In this document: piece by piece, positions 9,931 to 19,510 of the stretch
Layout of the letters: each line of letters begins with the position of its first letter
Position numbering within the stretch: position 1 is the stretch's first letter
Program-made: the position numbers and the translations under genes
Notes under the pieces: generated by a model
Seen by the model: only the letters and a program-made list of their open reading frames with translations
What the model was told of the DNA's origin: nothing
The model's database searches: none
NCBI GenBank assembly: GCA_011800805.1
Contig: MPNW01000113.1
Span: forward strand, 248,399-269,578
Source of the DNA: Hirudo medicinalis
Lineage: Eukaryota; Annelida; Clitellata; Hirudinida; Hirudinidae
Reading direction: 5' to 3'
Length of the DNA: 21,180 bases

Positions 9931-12900
9931 ATGTGGATAAAGTCGATTGTCCTCGATGGCTTCAAGTCTTATGCTCAGCGAACTGACATTAATGGATTCG
10001 ACCCTTATTTCAATGCAATTACTGGACTCAATGGCAGTGGAAAGTCAAATATACTGGACGGAATTTGCTTCTTGTTAGGGATTACGAACTTAGCTCACGT
10101 AAGGAGTTTCATGCCGAATCTCAGAACTGAACAAAATTTAAACAGAGACTCTTATGATCTTTTTTTAGGTAAGAGCAGTGAACTTGAATGAACTGGTGTA
10201 TAAAAATGGCCAAGGAGCTGTGACAAAAGCCACTGTCAGTATAACTTTCGATAACACTGATGCTTCACAAAGTCCACCAGGCTTCAGTGAATTTGAAGAA
10301 ATTACAATCACAAGACAAGTGACCATATTTATATTAATAATTGATATGCTATGATTCGATGACGATTTAAGATTTTCTGAAATATATTTATATTGTTTAA
10401 AATGTAAATGCATTCATGTAAAAGCTGATAATTTTGAGAGTAATTTCTGGTAGATAGCCATTGGCAATCGGAACAAATACATGATCAATGGAGTAGCTGC
10501 CAACAACACAAGGGTTCAAGACTTGTTTAGATCTGTTCAATTGAATGTCAACAATCCTCATTTCCTCATCATGCAGGGCAGGATTACAAAAGTTCTCAAC
10601 ATGAAGCCTCAGGAGGTTTCTTCTATAACAGATTACTTTAAGATCTTTTTCTTATGGTTGGACTTAAAAGAGCTCTTGATTTTAGATTTTGTCAATGATT
10701 GAAGAAGCGACTGGCACAATGATGTATGAAAACAAGAAGGAGATCTCTCAAAAGATGATTGATAAAAAGAATGCCAAGATCAGAGAAATGGATGATGTAA
10801 TGAATATTTAAAACATTTTGATTGTTATTGCTTCTTATTTTATTGTTCGACTTCAACAATCAGCTCTTGAACGAAGACATCATCCCGAGGTTGACAAAGT
10901 ACAAAGAGGAACGAGCCTCCTTCCTTGAGTACCAGAAGATTGTAAGGGAACTCGAACATCTCAACAAGTTCTACGTGGCATTCAGATACTTCTGTTGTGA
11001 GGTTGGCTTTTGAGATTTTATGGTTTGCAAGCTGATTTTGCTGGCACTTGTGATTGTTACATTTCAAAATGTGCAACAATTGCTATCCTTTTTCATTTCA
11101 AATATTTAATTTAATTGTTGTAAGGAATCTAGGAAGAAGTTTTCTGGTGATATGCAAACTTTGCAAGAACAAGTAGCCAAATGTAAGGAGGACATTGTGA
11201 CTGGAGACAAAGAAATCAAAGAACTCAATGTGAAACTTAAGGAAATCCAAGACAAACAAGGAAAGGTGAGAAATTAATTCTAGTGATATGTCACTTGACA
11301 TATTACATTTCAATGCTTGTGACTGTCACTTGACCCATCAAAATCTGCATTTGATGATTACTCAGGAAATGGAAGCTGCTCTGAAAGTTCGACAGGAAAA
11401 ATTAGAAGAGGCTTTGAGTGCCGAAACAATTGCGACGAGTTTGATGAACGCCAGGAACAACTCGCTCAGGTCCGAGTGCCACAAATTGCAAGAGATGGAG
11501 AAGCAGTTGATTGAGGTCTCCAACATTTCAAATCATTTTCATGCTTCACTTGCTTCTGTTAAAATACTTGCGTAAATGTCCGATTCGGAATGTCTATTGA
11601 GTGAGTCGTTCGTGTCTTGCTTATTGTTTCATTTATCTTTGAAGGAGAAAAACACATTGGTATTAAAAGAAAATGAGTGTCAAAAAGCTGGGATTGAGTT
11701 GAAGAAGCTGCAAGAGAAGAATGAAAAGGATAAAGTGGCCCACGGAGAGGCTGTGAGGCACCTACAGGCTGTCAGGGTCGGCATGGCAACGAGCAGCGAA
11801 GGAAAAGATGCCAGCGTTGACGAACAGCTGAGAGGTACGTGCTACTTGAAAATATAAGACAACATTTGAGTGAAATTAAATTTTTAATGAATGCAACATA
11901 GAATTAAAATTCTTAAGTTACATTGTCTCACTTCAAAATTTTTGTTAATGTCTTCACAGCTGCCAAAATAGCCTTTAGTTCTGCAGAAACTGAATACAAG
12001 GAAGCTGAAATAAGGTTGTATAATAATCGACATGGTGGTAAAGTTCAATGTTTGTCCCTTGATCTGAAGTGCGACTCGTGCACGTCCGCGACGTGATGCA
12101 GTACTGATTTTCTGCTTCTGCAATGTTGAATGCTAAAGGTATTTTAAGCCAAATGTTATTGATTTGAAGTTCTTGATCGTTTAAAGATTGAAGCACTGCA
12201 AAGAAGAACTCAATGCGAAGATGCAAGCCCGGAAGCGTGACGAGAACAGTTACAAGGTCGACGAAGAGAAGTGCGAACAACTGCAGAAGTCCATCGAGAA
12301 CTTGGAGGTGAGTTGTTGTAATTTGAAATGTCAGAGGTTGCATCGTGCCTTTGTTATCAGATGGAAGTGAGGAAACTGGATTACGAAGAAAATTCCGAAG
12401 AAAGGCTTCTCGGGGAGCTAAGACGAGCGGATTCCAAGGCACTGAAGTTGAAGGAAAGGCTGAATAACCTCGAAGCAAGGTTGTTGTTGTATAAATACAT
12501 TTATTGAATCTGTATTTAGTTTACTTCACTTTCAATTCATTTTACTCTTACGTTGCAGAGCTCACCAATTGCAATTTGAGTACCAAGACCCCGAGCCAAA
12601 CTTTAACAGGAGATCGGTCAAAGGGTTGGTTGCAACTTTGATCAAAATCAAGGATTCGAAAAATGCCACCGCTTTGGAGGTTGTAGCAGGAAAAAAGGTG
12701 AGAGTTCGATCGGTGCTCTTCCTAACTTTGTTTCCTTAAACTCATCAATGGTTTCCTTGGTATCAGTTGTACCAGGTCATCGTGGATACAGAAGTAACAA
12801 GCAAGAAGATTTTGGACAGAGGACGACTCAAGTCCAGGGTGACCATAATTCCACTGAACAAAATATCAGGCAAGCCAATTCCTGCTGAAGTTGTCAGAAA

Positions 12901-15900
12901 GGCAGAGTCATTGGTGAGTGAATGTTTGGAATATCATTAAAAGCTCATTAATAATTATGATGTTAAATATAATATTTATTGTTGTGTTATATTGATATTA
13001 AATATAATAACTATTAAATGTTATTAAATATAATTGTTATTGTTGTTTAATTTATGTCTTTATAGACAATTATTTATTAGTTCTTTAACTATATTGGCGT
13101 GAAGGCTGGCCGAATGGGTTGCGTTCTCGCGTGCGGTCGTAATGTGCCGAGCTTTGCAACCCGACCTGGGCCTCCGGGGAGCACCCTCGGGTGGGGGCGA
13201 TACATAAATGGTGGAACCATTAAAGAGCACCTTCACAGCCCCATCGGCTGTGCATTAGGCACTCAAATGATCGGCTAAATACAAATATGAATTAAATTTC
13301 TGTAATTTTTAACTACTTAATACTTTTATTGATTAATATTTTATTGCACTTTTCTATTAAATTGCTCGACTTATTGCTTCGTTTAAACTCGGCACGTCTT
13401 TAGTCGGCGAGGGAGGCTCCGATGTGGACCGACATTGCCGAAACCGATCGGCTAACCTCGACCTCTGATGAATTGCGCACGTTTGAAATGTTGACAAAAA
13501 ATCATTGATTCGAAATGGTCTTTTCGATTAAGTATGTTTGGTCGGTGGTATTATTGAAAATTATTTTAAACACAATTATATGCAAATAATTTAAGGTTGG
13601 TAAAGAAAATGTGGATACTGCACTTTCATTGGTGGGTTATGATGCTGAACTTGAAGCAGCCATGGCTTTTGTGTTTGGGACGAGTTTTGTTTGCGTGAAC
13701 ATGGAGGTGGCAAAGAAGGTGACCTTCCACAGCGCAATAAGCAGGAAGTCGGTCACCATCAACGGGGATTCTTTCGACCCTGCCGGACTTGCTTCGGGAG
13801 GTTCGTCAGCAATATTTTGTAACTTTAAATGCTTCACGAACGGCGTGAGTCGGGACCATTGTTACCAAAATGATTAATTGGTGTTAGAGCATTTTGAAAT
13901 GAAAATATTTCTAAGTTATTTAAAAAATGATTTAACGTTTATTTATTTAATTTGTTGATAAAGTCTAACAATGTACCGCTTTATTTAGGATCTCGTATTC
14001 AGTCGGAGAGCATTCTTTTGAAGTTCAATGAACTGAGGGAGGTGCAATTGGATTGCAACACCACGTCACAACAACTCGAAAAGTTGACTTCACAGTACAA
14101 GAACTCTCAACAAATGGCTACCAGGTTCACATTGTTATTCTTTTACGTGACACTTAAAAGTTTGTGGTGATGATTTTATTATTATAATGTTATTACTATG
14201 ACTTTACTTTAGTTAGTTTATATAATATTAAACCTTCGAGTGAAATTGCAGATGGCGGAACTTTGTTCAGCAACTGGATTTGAAGAGAAGTGAGTTGCAA
14301 ATGTTGAAGGATAAACTGAAGAACAGTGCCCATGGTCAGCATTTGGCAGAAATTGAAGAACTTAAGACTTCAATTGGTGAGATTCTTTTGCGATCCTTAA
14401 ATGATGGAGAAGACATTAAATGAGTTGAATAATTAATGTCAGGAGAAGACATTAAGTTGGAGTTGAATAATTAACGTTAGGAGATGACATTAAATGAGTT
14501 GAATTCATCAGCTTTCATAACAAACATTTTTTTCTTAAGAAAACCTGAAAGAACAACTCAAAGAATCCTTGGAAGCAAAGGAAAAGTACTGCAGACAGGC
14601 AGAAGAGTTGGAGGACATGCTGAAGAACAAGGATGCTGTCATGGAGAGGGAAGTCAGAAGGGCAGAAAGTGATCTTCAATCTGCTAAGAAAGAATTCGAA
14701 GCTTCAAGTGTGAGATTGAAAAACAAGGAGCAGGTTGGTTATTATTCTCCTTGTCTATACTTTTCATTAAATATTTTTCAATTAAATATTTATTACATTT
14801 TTATGGTAGGAGCACAACAACCTTAAGTTGGAGTTTGGAGAATTTGAGAAAGAACTTGAAGAACTTTCACAGCAATTGGAAGTACAAAAGGAAGTCATCA
14901 ATGACCTCAAGAAGCAAATCACTGACCAGGAGAAGGAGTGGAATGCAGCCAAGGTTTTTAATAATTTTCATGTTCAATCTTCAAATGTGGTTTATCGGAT
15001 GGTTAAATTTGCAGGAGAACGTAGCAAGTTGTCAGGAAGGTGTAAACCACCAGAAAGATTTGCTCAAGGTATTCAAAATGGTTTTTCTCAACAAATTCTA
15101 TAAAATTAGTTATGCATATATTTTTATATTTATGTAATTAATGATGAGTAAATTGGGGAACATTTACTGTTGTAGAGCTGTAATTCACTGGTGGAGAAGA
15201 ACCACAGAGAACAGCAAGATATTGTGTCACACAAGAATGATTTGCAGCTGCAGATCGTTGAACTCAAGCATAAAATGGAACAACTCAAGCAGGACTCCAA
15301 GGACACAATGGATCAGGTATTTGGCCTTAGAAACTCATTTTGAGCTGGTTTTGAAAGCTGATGCATGAGGATTTGTTTTGCAGTTTGAAGAATTGGTTTC
15401 TGAGAACCCTTGGATCAATGAAGAGAAGAAATATTTTAATCAACCAAACACCTCCTACGATTTCAAAGCCAGGAATCCAACTGAAACACTGAAAAAAATT
15501 CATAAACTAAAAAGCATGAAGGACAAGTTATCAAAGAATGTAAACATGAGGGTCATGAGCATGCTAAGTGAATCAGAGGCTCAGGTGACTTTCTAGATTT
15601 TAAAATTATGTTTTGAAGATAATTAATTAGATTGCATTACAACATTCGATCATGTATGGCTACTGTTTAAGACATTTTTTGTTATGTACCTCTGAATTTG
15701 AATTCGACAATGCACAAGTCATCACAATGCACTTAAAAACAATGTGGAAACAGTTGTGAAATATGATCTGATTATATAGTTTAAATTTGACGATCCTAAG
15801 GCCACTTAAATGCAGAGACAATTAACTCAGATGTAAATAAAATTGTGAGTGATTGCCTGATTTTATTTTCAAAAGTACAATGAAGTGTCAGAGAAAAAAC

Positions 15901-16915
15901 AGTCTCTTATCAAAGATAAAAACAAGATTCAGCTTCTTATGGACAAATTAGATGAGAAGAAGAACAGAGCAGTCAAGGAAGCTTACATCCAAGTCAACAA
16001 GGTAATTGAAGCTATTTTCTCATTGTGTTTTTCAGGCTTATTTTATAAAAGTCATGCTTTGACATCGCTTTCAATAATATGGAGGTTTTGTTAAATATTT
16101 TCACCAGTTTATTACACATAAATGGCATGAAGAATGTTTCAAAAATCTTAACAGAAACATTAATTTTAGCACAATGTACATCATTTCATCATCAGGATTT
16201 TGGTTCCATATTTGCAACTTTACTGCCTGGAGCATCTGCAAAGCTCATTCCCTCGGAAGGTGATTCGATCCTCAGTGGAGTGGAGTTCAAAGTTGGATTT
16301 GGAGGTGTTTGGAAGGAGTCACTGAGCGAACTTTCAGGAGGGCAAAGGTCTAGATTCAATTTTTCGAATAACTTTGCACCTTTTATTGAGGCTTATTTTT
16401 AAATTTTTGTTCCACTTAAAGGTCACTTGTGGCCCTGTCATTGATCTTGGCCATGCTGCTTTTCAAACCAGCACCTCTGTATATTCTTGATGAGGTCGAT
16501 GCTGCTCTCGATCTCTCGCACACCCAGAACATCGGACACATGCTGAGAACTCACTTTAAGCATTCTCAGGTTGTCATCTTGTTGTTTATTAACTCTGTTG
16601 TTAATAACCCTTTTAACCACAAATTCCAATTTTTAAAGCCCATGCATCTAACTAAGCAAATGGACCATTTATTCTAACTTTTGTACAGTGTTGCATCATT
16701 TAGCCTTATTTGAATCTCTGTTAATGTTGCTGAAATCGTCTTTCTATTTCCAGTTCATTGTGGTTTCTCTTAAAGATGGCATGTTCAACAATGCAAATGT
16801 TTTATTCAAGACAAAGTTTGTCGACGGAGTCTCCATGGTCGCCAGATATGCCCAGAGGCAGATCGGGCAAGACTCGAAGCAGGAGCAGTCACGTAAAAGG
16901 AAGAAAGTTGCTTGA
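9931..16915 (+). CDS. SMC2: SMC2, condensin ATPase subunit (complete, 25 exons)
   Basis: Structural-maintenance-of-chromosomes ATPase that pairs with SMC4 in condensins I and II to compact mitotic chromosomes. Exons: 9931-10098, 10169-10318, 10454-10615, 10686-10796, 10864-11001, 11125-11265, 11366-11515, 11645-11834, 11960-12014, 12187-12307, 12361-12479, 12559-12697, 12767-12913, 13596-13800, 13989-14124, 14252-14376, 14540-14733, 14810-14953, 15015-15068, 15176-15316, 15384-15584, 15876-16001, 16196-16347, 16422-16569 and 16754-16915. Every phase joins, giving about 1,192 residues (human SMC2: 1,197). M-W-I-K-S-I starts the protein exactly as in the family. Walker A G-L-N-G-S-G-K-S is at 32-39; coiled coil follows; the hinge is at about 502-665 ([10 protein letters not shown] to D-P-A-G-L-A-S-G-G). 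The second coiled coil leads to signature L-S-G-G-Q (1085-1089) and Walker B Y-I-L-D-E-V-D (D1113, E1114). A basic tail K-R-K-K resembles a nuclear signal. Of 24 introns 17 are phase 0. No break or missing catalytic residue is seen. Confidence 0.97.
12962..13060. repeat. degenerate AT-rich tandem repeat in SMC2 intron 13
   Basis: The short unit TTAAATATAAT recurs near 12,963, 12,997 and 13,023, interleaved with TTATTGTTGT near 12,977 and 13,038. The copies are imperfect and the stretch is pure AT plus a few G. It sits directly left of the GC-rich SINE-like island. Confidence 0.5.
13085..13285 (+). repeat. GC-rich SINE-like island with tRNA-like head, SMC2 intron 13
   Basis: A sharply GC-rich block inside an AT-rich intron. 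Its left part carries TGGCCGAATGG at 13,107-13,117, a near match to the pol III A box of serine/leucine-type tRNAs. About 40 bases on, GCTTTGCAACCC (13,151-13,162) is a weak B-box-like match. This spacing and order suggest a tRNA-derived SINE head, followed by an unrelated body with a GGGGAGCACCC...GGGTGGGGGC stem-like segment. It cannot be an intact tRNA gene: I cannot fold a proper acceptor stem or anticodon arm. The right end and a tail were not identified. Confidence 0.45.
13365..13490. other. second GC-rich island in SMC2 intron 13
   Basis: A second block with CG-rich motifs (TTAGTCGGCGAGG, CCGACATTGCCG) follows about 80 bp of AT-rich sequence. It shares the exact decamer GATCGGCTAA (13,446-13,455) with the right part of the first island (13,269-13,278). 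It may be part of the same mobile element or another copy; I recognise no family. Confidence 0.3.
14406..14504. repeat. three-copy minisatellite (about 36-38 bp unit) in SMC2 intron 16
   Basis: Copies start at 14,406, 14,442 and 14,480. Each begins GGAGAAGACATTAA or GGAGATGACATTAA and continues with a GAGTTGAAT core; the first two end in AATTAATGTCA or AATTAACGTTA. The third copy is truncated at about 25 bases. The array ends about 35 bp before the exon 17 acceptor. Confidence 0.85.
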
Positions 16916-16936
16916 AACTTCCACCAAAATATTAAT

Positions 16937-16942
16937 TTTAAT
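16937..16942 (-). terminator. possible poly(A) signal for synaptogyrin (ATTAAA)
   Basis: Minus-strand ATTAAA about 175 nt past the synaptogyrin stop, the only signal-like hexamer between the two convergent genes in that orientation. A minus-strand AATAAA at 16,801-16,806 lies further on, inside the last SMC2 exon. Either would make the two transcripts overlap. Confidence 0.3.
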
Positions 16943-16966
16943 TCCTAGATTGCCGTAGTGTAAGAG

Positions 16967-16972
16967 AATAAA
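16967..16972 (+). terminator. poly(A) signal AATAAA for SMC2
   Basis: Canonical AATAAA 52 nt after the SMC2 stop codon on the same strand. It would give a very short 3' untranslated region. No transcript evidence is available. Confidence 0.55.
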
Positions 16973-17058
16973 AAACAGAACAAAAATAATTAATGCGTTG
17001 TAAGCACGTGTAGCCAGGCAAGAGTAGTCTCTCGAACAGTAACAGTGTTTTCAACAAA

Positions 17059-17064
17059 AATAAA
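17059..17064 (+). terminator. second possible SMC2 poly(A) signal AATAAA
   Basis: A second AATAAA about 90 nt downstream of the first, only about 50 nt before the last coding base of the convergent synaptogyrin gene. Use of this site would make the two 3' ends overlap. Confidence 0.4.
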
Positions 17065-17115
17065 CCGACCCTTGCAAAACAAAGTCTCGAGTTGATTAGA
17101 GCAGACATCTAACAT

Positions 17116-18232
17116 TCATGGAATTCTCTGTGCCCCTTGATCTGACCCAGTTTGGTAGAAGTCTGACCTACTTTGGTATGAACCTGTGAGTTTGGATGAG
17201 CAAGTTATTAAATGTGTTTTACATTTGCCATTAAAACCCTCCAAGACTCACTCTGACTTTGGTAAGCCTCCCCAAAGGCTGGTGGGTCATTGGCAGGCAG
17301 GAAGTCTTCGAGTGAGCCTCTCCTGTATTTAGCCACTGCCAGAACTGTCAGTGCTAGCTAAAATATATATCAATTACATTAACTCAAACCGGGATTTGTT
17401 GTGGGCTGAATGGTGGGTGGGTTCTCATTTGTTAATCACATTTTGATGGTTGCTTTTAAAAACGTAACTAAAGATGTTACGTGGGTGTCACTCACAAAAA
17501 TGAATATAGAGAAAAATGAGAAGGCAATGGCGGCTTGGGCATTGCTAATGCTGAATGTTCCTTTACTCTCCTGCCTCCTCCAAGTGTCAGCCAAGAAACA
17601 GAAACAAACGAACCATAGGAAAGTCCAAACACCTTTATAATGTCAACATAACATTTTTCATAAATGTGTGCTACAGAAGCTATCTTTATTTTGTAATTGC
17701 AATTAAGGTACAATAATCCAAACAGACCAAGAAATGAAATTTCTGAGATCACTACATATCTTCTGTTGTCAAGATTGATGATGCTCTCAAATAAGGCATC
17801 CAGCACAACAAAGGCTACCAAGCCCATGAATGCCACAATCCCCACTGCTGTACCATAACCACAGGCCCCAGGACTGACATATGGACATGAGTAGTTGTTA
17901 ACATTTGTGGCAATGCAACCAAAGACCACAATAGCAAATATCTGCAGTAAAGTGTTGTAAAAATGACATGCATAATCGTACGTTTTCATGCTAATGACTC
18001 TAGAATTTAAATTACGTTACCTTTAAAAGAAATATGTCGCTTTTGATACGATTTATGAATATTTGATAGCTTGAAATGCCAAACTGCCTTAAAGTTATTG
18101 ATACAATCGGAGGCCAAACAAACTTACACTTCCTACAATCTTCAGAATCACTGCAGGCTTGCGAAGAAATGAAAAGAGATCAAATTCCCCACCGTCAATA
18201 GGTCCGTAATAATAGCCGGTCCTAGACTCCAT
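17116..18232 (-). CDS. SYNGR: synaptogyrin (complete, 5 exons)
   Basis: Four-pass MARVEL-domain protein of synaptic and other small secretory vesicles, thought to act in vesicle formation and cargo sorting. Exons on the minus strand: 18232-18128, 17941-17728, 17632-17496, 17357-17252 and 17183-17116. Phases 0, 1, 0, 1 all join and give about 209 residues, within the family's usual size. The N terminus has G-G-E-F-D-L-x-x-F-L-R-K-P, the cytosolic motif that precedes the first membrane segment. Between segments 1 and 2 lies a loop with two cysteines (S-C-P-Y and A-C-G-Y-G-T-A-V-G). Segment 3 has G-V-W-T-F-L-W-F-V with C-F-C-F-L after it, and segment 4 follows N-A-Q-A-A-I-A-F-S-F-F-S-I-F. The cytosolic tail carries V-A-K-Y-R-R-G and Tyr/Ser/Gln-rich Y-Q-S-x pairs. 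The unspliced frame that runs past 17,728 is intron read-through. Which vertebrate paralogue it matches best is not clear. Confidence 0.93.
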
Positions 18233-19510
18233 GATTAACAAGCTTTTGCTCGAAAAAGTATGAAATGGTTTCTAAGTGTAGATTTAAAATGACTACTGAT
18301 GCACCCAGGCCGATCTTTCACCTCATAGCCACCCACTCCAGTATGTAAACAAGATTACCACATGACACGTTCAAAGATCGTTAATATTTTTGATGTCTTT
18401 CAAAACTGACAGTTCTGTGTTTCAAAGCGTTATCATTCACATTATTATTCATTAGCTTCCTAGACTTTATTGTCTCACATATTGGCTAGAACGTTTATGA
18501 AAATCTAATTAGATTCATAAGGCATATTTTAGCACAAGAACATTGTGTAATGAGATGAGAACATTATTTAATCAGTTTTAGTGGGACAATTAAAGGAAAG
18601 AATTTTGAAATTTGGTTATTCTTTCGATAGCACATGATTACAGTCTTTTGAAGTAAAATAAATACAACGTTAAGTTTAAGTTGGAGTAATTTAGGATGAT
18701 CTTGGTTAATATTAAGTATACTAATATTTTCATACCAACAAAACAACATATTGTTATATCATTATAGATTAATTTATAAGACTACAAAACTTCCAGATAA
18801 GTAGGAAGCTTAATTTAAATAACGACTTAAGTAGAGCGTCTGAAATTCAGACTCTGAATCATCATATAACGTCTTTTTGTCACTGAAAATTGCGCGGTGT
18901 GAAAACATTTCGATTACTCCTTCGTTGGCGAATATAGGAAGGTAACATGAATGAAACAATCGCTAAATATTGTTTAATCACTGCACGTATCGAATAAAGC
19001 GGATTCCCTTTTAATCAGCGGAGGTTCATTGGATGACCCTTTCATGCAATGCATTCAGCTACACAGAGAGGCTAAAATAATAACAACAGGCTTAAAGAAA
19101 TTTAGAGCACAGAAGGAAACGTGCTGACTTCATGTTAGTCTACGATGTGGCGTCAGGTAATCTGAATTGTCAATGATGATCTAAATTTGATCAATAATGC
19201 CTAACAACGTAAATGTAAATGTAATTCATTTATGAAGCACCATATGCTTATCGTCAGAGCGCTTTTTTGTTAGCCATTCATATAGTGCTTATTCCCAAGG
19301 GCACTTGCGGCAGTGCAGGCTGGGCTTCGAACACAACACATCACGACTGTTGCCATTACCGCCATATGCAGCCCATTCAGCCAATCTGCACGTCGTAATA
19401 ATACAACATAAACAATAATTGTTATGCAATTCCATGATCTCTTATGTAAATTTTTTTGACTAATGCGTTTATGTTGCATGAGGAATGCTTAAAATGTATA
19501 CAAAACGAAT
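18233..19510. other. intergenic stretch, no gene seen
   Basis: Upstream of synaptogyrin and downstream of the possible membrane-protein gene. AT-rich with short GC-richer patches near 18,890 and 19,290-19,370. The open frames here are short and match nothing. The synaptogyrin promoter should be in the right part of 18,233-18,600, but no motif can be defended. Confidence 0.4.

Noticed and set aside
13101..13166. Functional tRNA gene
   Set aside because: A-box match only; no acceptor stem pairing, no clear anticodon arm and a poor B box.
17492..17727. Continuation of the synaptogyrin exon 2 frame to a stop at 17,492
   Set aside because: It is intron read-through: shifting frame after a donor at 17,727 and an acceptor at 17,633 restores the family's W-T-F-L-W-F-V segment.
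19270..19479. Minus-strand open frame of 69 codons with Cys residues
   Set aside because: No domain resemblance, no splice support and no link in phase to the neighbouring gene model.
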